Assembly: GCA_025267735.1 (NCBI GenBank)
Contig: CM046297.1
Location: forward strand, 30,902,011 to 30,966,010
DNA from: Mactra quadrangularis
Lineage: Eukaryota > Mollusca > Bivalvia > Venerida > Mactridae
Direction: 5' to 3'
Length of the DNA: 64,000 bases
Numbering within the stretch: position 1 is the stretch's first letter; each line of letters begins with the position of its first letter. Position numbers and translations under genes: made by a program. The notes beneath the pieces were generated by a model, which saw nothing but the letters and a program-made list of their open reading frames with translations, did no database searches and was not told the DNA's origin. Below, in pieces: positions 49,203 through 62,439 of the stretch.

Positions 49203-50725
49203 GGACTGTTTAGTAGACATTTTCATTTTAAAAAATCATTACATAAAAAGAAGAAATAATAAGCTTTGCATTTCTCAATTAAGTTTTAAGAAGCAGTATT
49301 TTACACAGAACAATGTATACCTTCAAAACTTTTCGTAGTTTTCGTAGATTTGTTGATAATAATCAGACATCCTACAACTAACTTATGAATGGAGCAAATA
49401 ATTTGTCTTACAACTGTTTTGAGCAAGAAAAAAATGTCTATGACCAAGCATCTGTTACATAAATCAAATACAGTATTCACCTTAATTTTTTACAAGATAA
49501 GCACAATTTTAATACGCTACATGGGCCTAGCTATCAACAAGCCAGATTACAACAATTAAGGTATCTTTATTAGCAAGAATCAATAACTAACCCAGACATT
49601 GGGCTAGTGGGTTAAAGCAAAGACTATTATGGGCCTGTAATAATGATACTAATAATATCATCATAAAATACTGACATAAAATAATTATAGAAAGACAAGT
49701 CAGAGTCAAATATAGAATGGTCATAAAACAATCATCAACAAGATAGGGTCAGTTGGCAGAGTGGGTAAGTTAGTAATGAATATTTAAAACCTGTTTATTA
49801 ATGTGTTTTATAGGAGGTATTCTCCTGATAGTTTCCAACAAGAATCATTAGTATTCAAGACTACATAACAAATTATAGCAAACAGATAATTACCCTATAG
49901 AGAACTATATTATCAATATAATATATAAATAATTCATATTTGTTATTTCAGTAAAATATCACACATAATTAGCATACATCTAGACGCTAGTTAGTCCCTA
50001 CCTTATAACATCATATATCTATATATGTATGAGTGTAGATGTAGCCAATATATAGAACCAGGAACCAGGAACCAACACTTCCAATAATATTCAAATTTCA
50101 AATTTTGTTCAGTCAAATAATTTAGATTTTTTTTATTACAAAAACTAATATGTCAGAAATGTCTTTCCATTTCAAGGGTCTTGAATCCAATATGTGTTTC
50201 ACTCATCCATGGACAATAACACAAGTAATGATAAATAATTGATAATAAAATAGTTCATTGTTGAATATGATTGAAACATTGAGACATCTACATTGTCTAG
50301 TATTGCTCAGTTAATTTACATCTGAAAATACAACTTGTCCATCCACAAATTGGCAGGATGGAGGAAATATCAACATATCCACTCACATAAAGTTAAAGTC
50401 AAAAGTCAGGCAAAGTAATCATAGGAATTTGACACCCCTGACTTTCATTAGTAATAATACAAGATGAACATAGACATCGATATGTGTATCAGCTATCAAT
50501 TAGAATATTCTAGATATCTATCTGGGACTTAATAAACTAAATTTACTCAACTGAAATTAAATTTACACAAATATCTTCCACTTAATTGTAAAACAAGTCA
50601 TCACAAATAATTATAAATAATAATAATTATGATGGCATCCACTGTAAGGTCATCCAATTAGAATTAAGAAAATATGTTTTTCTTGAGGGAGCAACAAGGG
50701 ATCTAAACCTATACAGAGCTGACTA
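49203..50725. other. AT-rich sequence, nothing recognised
   Basis: No exon, RNA gene or transposon terminus was recognised. Confidence 0.35.
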
Positions 50726-50733
50726 TCTACAAC

Positions 50734-51969
50734 TAGGGATGTGCGATAATACCGGTATACCGGTATATTGCAATACGTCTCAAACACAATACGTACCGGT
50801 ACGGTCCCGCAATATATCGCGATATTTTTATCTTAATCTAATAGACTTAAAGTGCATACTCGAACCTGTTTTGCATTATTTGTGGCCGAATTTGACCGGA
50901 ATCTATTTCATTTTTGGTTTTCCTTTAATCTATTTTAGCATAAAGATCTAGATTAAAGTATTGACATATCTACCTGTGACGACTTTAACATTAAGTAGTG
51001 ATGTTGGAACTGATGAATATTTTTTATAATTTGACATTGAGTAAGATACGAAAAAAATATATGGTTTCGTAAAATTTATTTTGCATCATTAGTATTTTAT
51101 TTCAATCTTCACCTTTTCTTATTTTGTACGCGTCCGCATTTTTACTCTTATCCTTTGTAGACCAGCGCATTGTCCCCCTATATCTATATCGTCTGCCTAA
51201 CGCATCCGCTTTTTGGACTTATCAGTGATGTCCATCTATATATACACATGTATTAGAGCATTACTTTATAATATGACAATGAATGAAAATAGTGGCGTTT
51301 ATAGTCTCTTAAACTAATGCCAGCTATTAGAATCTATGAAATTCTTCTGCAATGTCTTTAACACACCCTTTGAAATGTTTAAATTGTTTCAATAAGTTGT
51401 ATAAGAAATAATAATTATATGACTAAACAGGAAATTTTGTTTCCTACATCTTTTGTCCTTATTGTATTATAAATAAATAGCTACAAATCATTCTAACCCC
51501 TACAAAACTAAGTAGGTATCAAGTTTGTTGCAAAACGTGCACACTTCCCAGTACACCTCCATGCATACAGTATACTACAGTGGATGCTTTACCTATTATT
51601 TGGCAGTAGGCTAATAAGAGGAAGCTCTGTATGACAATGGGTTAATGCTTAATATGTAATTCACAATTGGCATGCTGACACTATCAGTCTATCGGCATAG
51701 TGTCGCAAAGGAACTTTCAATTTAAAGTAAGATTTGTAATAATGCTTATTTTACTGGACAAAAGTTAAGTCTTAAATGTTGCATAGGCTTAAATAAAGCT
51801 TTCACAATGTATAATTGTGTTGAATCTTTATATTGTCAGTAAAATACAAGCATGGGTGCTGAAAAAAGCTTATGTTATAAACTCCCAATATATCGCAATA
51901 CGTATTGCAATACGCTGTTTGATATCTCAATATATCGCAATACGAAATTTCCGGCGATACCCATCCCTA
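50734..51969. mobile_element. hAT element, 1236 bp, exact 8-bp target duplication
   Basis: The left end TAGGGATGTGCGATAATACC and the complement of the right end TAGGGATGGGTATCGCCGGA share TAGGGATG, with subterminal ATTGCAATACG and CAATATATCGC motifs. The duplication tctacaac is exact at 50726-50733 and 51970-51977. A CCKTC codon string at about 51523-51537 could be a BED-finger trace. No intact transposase. The right duplication is also the first eight bases of the 22-bp minisatellite. Confidence 0.88.
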
Positions 51970-54479
51970 TCTACAACACACACACCAGGTATCTACAACA
52001 CCAACACTGGGTATTTACAACACACACACTGGGTATCTACAACACACACACTGGGTATCTACAACACACACACTGGGTATCTACAACACCCACACTGGGT
52101 ATCTACAACACCCACACTGGGTATCTACAACACCCACACTGGGTATCTACAACACACACACTGGGTATCTACAACACACACACTGGGTATCTACAACACC
52201 CACACTGGGTATCTACAACACCCACACTGGGTATCTACAACACACACACTGGGTATCTACAACACACACACTGGGTATCTACAACACCCGCACTGGGTAT
52301 TTACAACACCCACACTGGGTATCTACAACACACACACTGGGTATCTACAACACCCGCACTGGGTATCTACAACACCCGCACTGGGTATATACAACACCCG
52401 CACCGGGTATCTACAACACCCACACCGGGTATCCACAACACCCACACCGGGTATCTACAACACACACACTGGGTATCTACAACATCCACACTGGGTATCT
52501 ACAACACACACACCGGGTATCTACAACACCCGCACCGGGTATCTACAACACCCGCACTGGGTATCTACAACACACACACTGGGTATCTACAACACCCACA
52601 CTGGGTATCTACAACACCCACACCGGGTATCTACAACACCCGCACCAGGTATCCACAACACCCACACTGGGTATCTACAACACACACACTGGGTATCTAC
52701 AACACACACACTGGGTATCTACAACACCCGCACTGGGTATCTACAACACCCACACTGGGTATTTACAACATCCACACTGGGTATCTACAACACCCGCACT
52801 GGGTATTTACAACATCCACACTGGGTATTTACAACACCCGCACTGGGTATCTACAACACCCGCACCGGGTATCTACAACACCCGCACCGGGTATCCACAA
52901 CACCCACACGGGGTATCCACAACACCCACACTGGGTATCCACAACACACACACTGGGTATCCACAACATCCACACTGGGTATTTACAACATCCACACTGG
53001 GTATTTACAACATCCACACTGGGTATTTACAACACCCGCACCGGGTATCTACAACACCCGCACCGGGTATCTACAACACCCGCACCGGGTATCCACAACA
53101 CCCACACCGGGTATCCACAACACCCACACCGGGTATCCACAACACCCACACCGGGTATCCACAACACCCACACCGGGTATCTACAACACCCACACCGGGT
53201 ATCCACAACATCCACACCGGGTACCCACAACACACACACCAGGTATCCACAACACCCACACCGGGTACCCACAACACACACACCAGGTATCTACAACACC
53301 CACACTGGGTATCTACAAACCCGCACTGGGTATCTACAACACCCGCACTGGGTATCTACAACACCCACACCTGGTATCTACAACACCTGCACTGGGTATC
53401 TACAACACACACACCTGGTATCTACAACACACACACTGGGTATCTACAACACCCACACTGGGTATCTACAACACCCACACTGGGTATCTACAACACACAC
53501 ACCTGGTATCTACAACACCCACACCTGGTATCTACAACACCTGCACTGGGTATCTACAACACACACACCTGGTATCCACAACACCCACACTGGGTATCTA
53601 CAACACACACACCTGGTATCCACAACACCCGCACTGGGTATCTACAACACACACTCGGTATCTACAACACACACACCTGGTATCCACAACACACACACCT
53701 GGTATCTACAACACACACACTGGGTATCTACAACACACACACCTGGTATCCACAATGCCCACACTGGGTATCTACAACACACACACCTGGTATCCACAAC
53801 ACACACACTGGGTATCTACAACACACACACCTGGTATCCACAACACCCGCACTGGGTATCTACAACACACACTCGGTATCTACAACACACACTCGGTATC
53901 TACAACACACACACCTGGTATCCACAACACCCGCACTGGGTATCTACAACACACACACTGGGTATCTACAACACCCGCACTGGGTACCTACAACACCCGC
54001 ACTGGGTACCTACAACACCCGCACTGGGTATCTACAACACACACACCTGGTATCCACAACACCCGCACTGGGTATCTACAACACACACACTGGGTATCTA
54101 CAACACCCGCACTGGGTACCTACAACACCCGCACTGGGTACCTACAACAACCGCACTGGGTACCTACAACACCCTCACTGGGTATCAACAACACACACAC
54201 TGGGTATCAAGAACACACACACTGGGTATCAACAACACACACACTGGGTATCAACAACACACAACACACACACTGGGTATCAACAACACACACACTGGGT
54301 ATCAACAACACACACACTGGGTATCAACAACACACACACTGGGTACCTACAACACCCGCGCCGGGTACCTACAACACCTGCACCTGGTATTTACAACACC
54401 CACACCTGGTCTACAACACCAGCACCAGGTCTCTACAACACTCCCGCCAGGTCTACAACACCCGCACCTGGTACCTACA
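51970..54479. repeat. Minisatellite, 22-bp unit, about 114 copies
   Basis: The unit is about tctacaacacccacactggg plus ta. Variation is concentrated in cccacac/acacac/cccgcac and tgggta/cgggta/tggta. One unit near 54253 carries an extra acacaac. Absence of stops opens plus-strand frames of about 900 codons (GYLQHPHWVSTTPTLGIYNT-type repeats) that run out of the neighbouring hAT element; they are not genes. Residual units continue at 55757-55815 beyond a second transposon. Confidence 0.96.
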
Positions 54480-55754
54480 CAGGGCTTTTTCAGGGGGTTT
54501 TGGAAAAAAGGCCCCTGCCCAAATTGGGAATTTTTAACGTGGTAAATAGTCAGATTTGGGAAAAAATATTGACAAATCAAACCAATTTGGATATTTCATA
54601 ATTTATTTTTTCTGCAATAAATCTTTGTACAGTATGCATAAACAATTGCTTTGGTGTCTCTGAAGGTGTTGCAGTGCCATTCAAGAGTTTGTTCTGACAA
54701 TTCAGTAAAGTATTCATTGCAAATTCTCATGTATCCATAATTTTTATGATTCTTATTTTGATTGTACTTGATTACTTCCTTATCTCTTAAATTCCATGCT
54801 CTCTTTACAAGTAAAATAATATGAAAAAAATGATAAGTTATTTTTATTTTCAAACATAATGAAATATGTCTTGAGACCTTGAACTATCAAAAACATTTTT
54901 GTGCATCCCTGGCAAGTTGGTAACCAATGAAAGTTACAGTATTGAACTACACTTCACAATGGGTTCTGCCAAGGTGTATAGGTGTTAAATAAAATAATTT
55001 TGTTTTAAAACACAAGCAGATATGTCAGACGAAAATTCTTAAAACTAAACCAGTTAAGATATTGTTGACAAAGAAGAAAATCACCGTTATTTAGGGTTTA
55101 TTTTGAGAGCACACGTACGAAAACAGAATTAATATTTTGTTTGTGTCGCTCCCTGAGGCAACTATTATTTAATCAAGATGAAAAATATAAACAAATATTT
55201 ATTTTATAACAAACGCGGATCAAAAATGTTTCAAACGAATTTGCGATCTTGCGGTGGTCGCGAAAATATATGACAATACATCGTAATGGTTCATGTGATT
55301 TCGTTTCAAACAATAGAACATAAGTTTGTGTGTTATAAACTTAATAAAGGCTATTAAAAGGTAAATTGATGACAAAATTGTTAGTTTTAACTGTTATTTT
55401 ACCTTGAATAACCCGCAGTGCGACGAATAAATTTCCAAACTCCTCACAGTGCTTACGTCACGCTTTGCTACTTGTTATTGATTTGATAAAGGGAGATAAC
55501 CGCTGCGGGGAGTTTGATAAATTTTACTTATGATTTTCACGGACAGCGGATTTCACGGGTCGCCGATCAAAAGTAAACAAACGATCCGCGAAAGTTGAAG
55601 TTTCGTGATTTCTTTTGTTAAGTCCAAAGGCATCTTATTCAAAGGGGAATAATTCAACGAGATTGGGAATTTTTTTCTTGAAATTGGGGAAAATGGTCGT
55701 TATTTGGCATTGGGAACGGGGCCGATATACGTGAGATAGGCTGAAAAAGCCCTG
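54480..55754. mobile_element. hAT-like element, 1275 bp, inserted in the minisatellite
   Basis: CAGGGCTTTTTCAG and CTGAAAAAGCCCTG form an exact 14-bp inverted repeat; gattggga/aattggga-type subterminal blocks occur on both sides. Flanks tacctaca and cttcaaca are both minisatellite-derived and too changed to show a clean 8-bp duplication. A minus-strand frame of 85 codons (54596-54853) has no known domain; the element is probably non-autonomous. Confidence 0.82.
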
Positions 55755-55815
55755 CTTCAACACCCGCACCGGGTATCTTCAAAACCTACACAGGGTATAT
55801 ACGACACCCACACTT
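55755..55815. repeat. Right remnant of the 22-bp minisatellite
   Basis: About two and a half diverged units (caacacccgcaccgggtatc, then acctacacagggtatata) show that the array once continued across the hAT-like insertion. Confidence 0.85.
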
Positions 55816-58560
55816 GTTCTACATGTTCTAGTTCTCAAGTTGAAGATTGTATGATAATTGATAGATAATTAAAGGTATGTTATATAATCTAGGTATTGTC
55901 ATACATTATAATACAGTATATTTATATAGTAACAGATGTTAGATAGACAAACATACATTATGTCACCATGATAAAACAGATAAATGTTCTATATGTACTT
56001 ATAAATTATTGCAAGTCATTATTTACCATGTCTCAGTGAGTCATATACAACATAAAATGAGGAAGATCTTACATAAGGTCACAGAGTATTTTAATAAAAA
56101 AAATTTTATGCAATGGTATAGAAACACAAATTTCAAAATATCTAGTTGATGATAAGCAGTTCACCAATCTATCTTTCAGATTTTTTTAGTCAGCAAAAGC
56201 CTAAACTTGTCCAGGATGATCACTGTTCTATAACTGTATGCATTTTACATGAGCTGCCTAAATAATCAAAGCTCAATATTAGAATTGTTCAATTCCCCTA
56301 AACAATGTTACTTTGAGTCCAGACAACAAGTTATTGCCATGTGTTATCCATCAGGCAGTTATGATATATCTATAACTCTCAAATTTTATATAACATATCA
56401 TTTCTTTCAAGCAAGTAAACATTTGATTCAGGCAGGGGAAGTTTCTAGCTCAGGTCACCCTAATGGACAAACATTATCAAAAGTGAATATTACAAAGTAT
56501 TTAATGCAAGTACAGCTACTAGAACTTAAGAAAACCACTTTCCTATAGTGTATGGAGTTGTGTTTTCACAGACCCTCAGATCCTTGTACTACATACATTG
56601 CTGATCATATTGAAATTTGGTAAAGGTGTTGCTCCGGTGGGAAAATGCTTCCTGGTCGTTGTACACTAAGAAAGTAGTTCTGAGAATTTGGTTTGACTGC
56701 AATTGGGAGGCTGTGACACCGTTTGTATGCATTAAAATAATATATTTTTCTCCTAAATTAGTTTTTCTTACCCTCTAGGACAATATTCTGACCATTTTTT
56801 TTGTTTTCCTTTTAGGACTACTTCTTGCGGTGGAAGATCTAGAATTTTGTGCACTAAGGCCATTTTGACTTTTGAGAATGGGATTCCCACATGTACATGT
56901 ATGTAAACAATGTGAAATGGTGAAAAAAGTCAACATTCATCATCAATATCCTTTGGACTTATTCTGTTGGTCTAGTGTGGAGGATTCAGAGAATGCCAGT
57001 CATTATTTCTCTATCTATTCGTGGAAGTCAGCAGAGACACTCAAACTTTAGAAATAAGAAGGGGAAATTTCACAAGAGTTAGACCGTAAATACCACAAAC
57101 TAACTAAGATCATTATATTGTAAAAATATTAATTTTCAAGACATGTTATGCATCATTAACAGAACTATAAATATTCTCAATCTACCCAAACCAGAACATA
57201 TCATCATTAACTAGGAACATATCAACATGAACACAGTATATACATTCATGATGGTGAAATCTTGGAAGCGAAAGTTTTGTTAAATAACAGATGTATCATT
57301 AATTATAACATTTATATTTTTATCCAGTAACTATCTCCCAACATTTACCCTATGATAATATATCCAAGAAACCTGTTATATTAATTTATTAACATACATC
57401 ATATCAAAGTTTCTGAGTACTTCATTAGTATGGAATAACCTAGAAAACCAAATCTTTACTAATTATAATTATTTTCTACAAATGTACAATCAATCTCTAT
57501 AAACTTGAAGTTTTTATTCAAGTGTGTTGTGTTTAGACGACTCCCAAATTGTCAATTATTTAAATTAAGTCAACACATTAACAGGTACTTTTAAAACTGA
57601 CATAAAAAGCTTTCATTACATTAAATGGGCTCTGATTAGCCAACTTGTACATAAACTTGTTCTTTCGTTTTAAGATTTGGTGGCTCTCACCATTAAATAC
57701 AAGAAGCAAATAAGATAAGATGGATTCACATGCCACTACCACAGTACCAGTTTTAAATTGCAAAAAGTCTTGAAAGACATATAGAATCTAGAACTAAAAG
57801 TGACGATGAAATATACTGTGTCAAAACTACACAATATCTGGCAACATCTACAGATTTATATAACCCAATACAAGAGTTGAAGATCAATTTCAAAAAGTAT
57901 TTATATTTAAAGGATTCCACAATAAGAGGATTATGTATATATTTCTAAACAACGTAAATAATTCAGGTATCTGTGACATAACAAATCACAATAACAGCAT
58001 TCAATGCTGTGTTTTTACCAATCTTACATCAATTGTTGGGCAACAACATACACACTCGTAATAACTTGTTGCTTTTTATAAACATGCCACAGAAACACTA
58101 GGACAGATCTAGCATGAATGTAAATGGGGACTGTACCTCCTAAAATTTCAAACAACCAGGGGAACCAGGTAGGGGACTCCAAAGTGATTAATCTAAGTTG
58201 TACGAACTTGTTTCACAGTAGAGCTAAAATAAATTAATATACCATACAATGAAAAGCAACATCCAATTAGCACCGAACAAAATTTGGAATCAAAATATTA
58301 GTTTCAGTGTTACACCCCAATTCTTGAAAAAATCTTTGCTTGCCCATTATGTACATTAAAATACTTCTGGATTTAATCCTGGTTACATTTATTTTCACAA
58401 ATAGACAATTATAGTTTCTAAATTACTAAGTATAGATAGTTAAGGGGGTACATGGTTATCAAGCAAATGAAAACTTGAAGCTGAAATGTACAGTGGCAGG
58501 GAAAATAGATGTACATATGAAGACTGTTTATTTATAAAAAACAATACAATGAGAAATTAC
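55816..58560. other. AT-rich intron, nothing recognised
   Basis: It lies downstream (minus strand) of the CACNB-type exon and is presumably its intron. A 99-codon plus-strand frame (56249-56548) shows no domain. A perfect 8-bp hairpin acagcattcaatgctgt lies at about 57995. Confidence 0.35.
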
Positions 58561-58647
58561 CTGTCGAACAAAACTATTGGAACTGTCAGAGAAACTACCA
58601 TCTGAACGTTTCATATATTTTCCCTTCATTCCTTTCTTTCTTTTAAC
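58561..58647 (-). CDS. CACNB: Voltage-gated calcium channel beta subunit, N-terminal variable exon
   Basis: This internal exon encodes 29 residues on the minus strand. It follows a pyrimidine-rich acceptor (TTTGTTTTAG) and ends CAG|GTAATT; both borders are in phase 0. The peptide starts VKRKKGMKGKY and ends MKRSDGSFSDSSNSFVRQ. Vertebrate CACNB1, CACNB2 and CACNB4 carry the closely similar R-K/F-K-RSDGSTS...SNSFVRQ block at the same place, directly before the common exon that starts GSADSYTSRPSDSD. In the protein this segment precedes the SH3 and guanylate-kinase-like core, in the N-terminal region that tunes gating and membrane targeting; the cytosolic subunit binds the I-II linker of Cav1/Cav2 pores. 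The next exon was not found in the window and should lie beyond position 1, implying a very long intron. A candidate first exon is 62315-62356. Confidence 0.85.
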
Positions 58648-58805
58648 CTAAAACAAATAAATATATCTATATACACATGGTTGTATGGTGATGTAAATGT
58701 ATCAATAATATATGCTGATCTATTTGTTGACTGTCTTTCTACAGAAAACAATGACCTGAAGAAATTGGAGGCTGAATAATGTGGTGGAGGTGTAATATGT
58801 ACACC

Positions 58806-58890
58806 GTTGCCTTCAAGCTAGCTTTTACGGTGATGTGGTAGAGTATCCACTTATGAATCGAGATGTCATGGGTTCGAAAGGTGAAAAGAT
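58806..58890 (+). repeat. tRNA-like sequence, possible SINE head of another family
   Basis: gtgatgtggtagagtatcc resembles an A box and catgggttcgaaagg a B box, spaced as in a tRNA. Stems do not close properly, so it is not a functional tRNA. The following sequence up to the hAT element at 59038 may be its body; ends are not defined. Confidence 0.3.
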
Positions 58891-59037
58891 GCCTCTTTGT
58901 CTATTTGCCAGAGATTCTGGAACACATCTTTTCATTGACTCTGCATTTACAAACATTTCTGACCAGGAATCACTTGACAAACATTTCATATAACTAAAAA
59001 TAATTTTAAAACAACATGAAGTCCTGAGTGATATAGG

Positions 59038-60343
59038 CAGGGACCAGGAAATCGCCGGTTTTTTGGTTTTCGGACCGATTTTTTCATTTTGGACCGATTG
59101 AGATTTCAAAATCTTTAAAAAAATCGGTCCAGAAAAAACTCGCAAAATTTGACCTTAAACCTGTAATTTCCATAATTTTCAAGAAAACATATTGATAAAA
59201 TATTATCATACATGATCAGTTGTATAAACCCACTGTTTATTGTTGTAATATCCTGCTTAATTGTCCACAGATTACATCAAGGACCCTGTATATGTATCCA
59301 TGGTTACAGGTATCATCCGGGGTTGACGCAGTGATTTTTTTTTTATCAAGCACAGCAAGGTACACTTGATTTGCACTCGATTAATTTGAAGAACAGCAGA
59401 AGAATATGTTCTTACTTAATCGTGTCCATCGAACCGATTACGTTTTTCAATCGGTCTTTTTGAAACAATAATGTTTTATGAATAATTAAAGAAAACAATT
59501 TAATTGCTTTTGTTGTCAATTCCTGATTGATGTATTCGTTTAATCTTTCATTTATTTGACTTGATTCATCATTTTTTTTACGTCTTAAATTGAGGTGTGA
59601 ATAATAAGAAATTATCTTAGGACATGTATCTACGCAAATTCTTATTAATGGAAGGTACAGTTGTTGATGATCAAAATTCAACCTCACTTCTGCCTTCTTT
59701 GATGAACAAATGATAAAGGAAACTATTAAATTCCAAATTGTCATTAATTTATCTATAAATAGGTGTTACCGTGTACTATGCACGATTTGATAATCTTTTG
59801 TGTTAAACGAAACCGCTTGAACCATTGTGATGAGATGTCATACATTTTCGAGACCCACGCTAGATCGTCACTTCGTATGAGAAACATTTTAATCTACGTG
59901 AGTAATTAAAAAAGCTTATCATTATTTTACGTTTTCTTTCTTAATTTAGCGAACGATGCTAAAAAATGCGAGACATTTACTTTGGACCCGTTTCTTGCGC
60001 ATGCGCAGTTAAAATAATTTCCCCACATGACGGAGTTTTCCAACAACATTAGAACTAGATGAAACAGCCTTTTTTCAAGTTCTGTTTATTGAACTGACCG
60101 ACAATTGCGGGGAGTAATTTCGGAAACCAAGTTTTTACGCTAGATAGAAGTTTTGTAAAAATTTAAACAAACAATGCCAAAGTATCGTATGCCTTCCAAA
60201 TAAAAGGGAGCAAAAAATAAGTACTAACATGGTCGTGAATAAAGTACAGTAAACGGTCGGGTCCGTACGGTACACGTTAAAACCCGTATCCGGAACTCGG
60301 ACGGCTTTGGACCGATTGACTTCGGCGAATTTCCTGCTCCCTG
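59038..60343. mobile_element. hAT element, 1306 bp, exact 8-bp target duplication
   Basis: The left end CAGGGACCAGGAAATCGCCG and the complement of the right end CAGGGAGCAGGAAATTCGCC are inverted repeats. gatatagg flanks it exactly at 59030-59037 and 60344-60351. A subterminal hairpin pairs GGACCGATTTTTT (59072) with AAAAAAATCGGTCC (59117-59130), and several more CCGAT/ATCGG motifs follow. A 110-codon minus-strand frame (59412-59744) shows no hAT catalytic core, so the copy is non-autonomous. Confidence 0.92.
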
Positions 60344-60351
60344 GATATAGG

Positions 60352-62314
60352 AATATGGACTCCAAGCATATTGTTTTGATTAGGGTCTTCATCTGATATC
60401 ACGATATTGATGTATCATGGATTCTTGACAGACGATACAATATCAATTCACTATTTTGAATATCAATACAATCTAGCATTTTATACAGCTATACTCTATA
60501 GGACTATTCTATATTTCTGAGTTTTCATGTTTTCTGTTAAGAATTAAAAATAAGAAAATACAGTTTGTTTTAGTTTGTTTTATGTCTGAAACATCTTTAA
60601 ACATCATGCATAACATCATGAAGGCATCATAAAGTATATATATACTGGAGTTCTCGCCGCTACTATAACACACTTTATCTGACTCGATATATATATATAT
60701 CTCACTGATACTTGCCTTTCGATATATCGATACAAAATTTTCTATCCATGACAGCGCTAGTTTAGATCACGAGACACATTTTACATTGGTTAAGATTATG
60801 GAGAATGCACTAGTAAATATTAAAAGAAAATGTCAAAATCAAGCTTTGCCGAGTTTCAGCATGGAACTAAATTCAGTTTTAACACAGGTGGAAGTACTTT
60901 TTATGTAACAAAATAGTCAGAAATCCTTTATAATTCAAATCTAAAGGAAATTGTGATCAACAATCTTTGGAAAATTGCGTTAAATACAGCCCTTTACCTT
61001 CATGATAGTTGTTTCAAATGTTATAATCAGCCTTTTTTATGAATGTTCATTGCTTTAACCAAGAATTGAGCCTCAAATCTTTAGAGAGGTGGCCCAGAAT
61101 GAATTCATGAATTGCAGTCTAAACATACACCACTAATCTAATGGGTAGATATGTTAGAATACATAGAACCTAAACATTAAACATTTTCTGCGTGGGTTTA
61201 CTGGTGGGTTTACTGATGAACTAACTGCTATAATCATTATAAGATAGAATCAGCGTGTGAGTGTAAAGATCTACCTATCAAACAGTATGATCATTGTTGT
61301 ATAAATTGTATGACAGCAGCACCAGCATGTATACATACATTAACTGTACAGTAGACATTTATATGTGACAGTTTGATTGTAACTCGTAAACTAGAAACAA
61401 CATATGTAAACAATTATATAAACATGTTTCATCCAGGAATACCATCAACACAGTCTCTGTAGATATCTTGGTGTTATCATATGATTTTAATTAAGTTTAT
61501 CACTTGAGATAGAAACAAACATACCCTGACTATCAGATAATTATTATTTACTGTCTATATAAGTATCTAGTACTTCATCATGCATTGATCGCAGAATTAT
61601 GTAATGCACATTTAATTGTACCATGTTGAAAAGTAAAGCACATTTAAAAGATGAAACAATAGTAGACAATAACTAGTATTAGATCTACATTATAGCAAAT
61701 AGGAATTAAACTTGTCATTATGTAAAGACTAGAACTAATGCAGAAAGGAAATAAACACACACTTGGAATATGAAAGTAAAACTCTGCGCATATTGTCATA
61801 TCAAGAATTATTTTCAATTTAGAGTATTTCGATGTATGTACCAACTAACTACAGAGACTTGCAAAAAAAGATCACAAGTACATTGTGTGTGCACGGTGCT
61901 AGCAAAGAACGTAGTGGTAGTTATCCTACGCCTACATGAAATGTGTATGAATTTACAAAATATGTTATTCCGAGCTAGATTTTATATGCATGAATAATGA
62001 TTCCAGTTCAAGTAACACTTTCTTCATCATGATGTAGGTGCAGTCAGACTTGCAGAATTCTCCAAAAGACAGGGAGTAAAATATGAGCCAAGTCTAGATA
62101 ATTAACTATTCCTAGCTGCAAAAAATAAACCAGTTCATAAATGACCTACTGTACATTACCCAGAGAGATTTAACATGCAAGCAGAAACTACATGATGTAT
62201 AGAGCTAGAGTAGAGTGTATAAATACAGGTAAATAGTCTGACAAGCGGCACCGTAAAGTAATCTAGATATGTGTAGGTAGAATTTAAAGAGAGGAAATAT
62301 ACGTAAGTTAGCAC
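60352..62314. other. AT-rich intron, nothing firm
   Basis: Between 60383 and 60740 there are several cgatat/atatcg motifs resembling those near the ends of the TAGGG hAT elements, but no terminal pair could be defined. Frames at 61644-61844 and 61770-61997 look like chance. Confidence 0.35.
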
Positions 62315-62356
62315 CTGTGTCTGAGATGCGAGAGGCATTTCTACTCCACATTTCAT
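62315..62356 (-). CDS. Candidate first coding exon of the CACNB-type gene
   Basis: The minus strand gives ATG at 62356 and 14 codons (MKCGVEMPLASQTQ) ending CAG before GTGCTA. The frame is open upstream to a TAG at 62405-62407 with no earlier ATG. Phase 0 would join it in frame to the exon at 58561-58647, giving ...SQTQ then VKRKK. In vertebrate CACNB1 the corresponding region also ends in a short ...PSPQ stretch before the KRSDGS exon. The donor is weak and a longer non-coding first exon further right is possible. A CpG-richer stretch begins about 90 bp upstream. Confidence 0.35.
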
Positions 62357-62439
62357 TTCTATGGAGAAACACAGCAACACATTCTCATCGTTACGTTGTT
62401 GGTACTATACATGACTTCAATGCTGATCTAACTCGTTCT

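Noticed and set aside
49741..49780. tRNA-like A box (gggtcagttggcagagtggg)
   Set aside because: No B box or closing stems follow.
51817..54545. Open frames of about 900 codons on the plus strand
   Set aside because: They run from inside a hAT element through about 114 copies of a 22-bp minisatellite that lacks stops. Two frames encode the same 22-residue cycle in shifted register. No splice context, domain or start context.
60383..60740. Another TAGGG-type hAT element suggested by cgatat/atatcg motifs
   Set aside because: No matching terminal pair or target duplication could be found.
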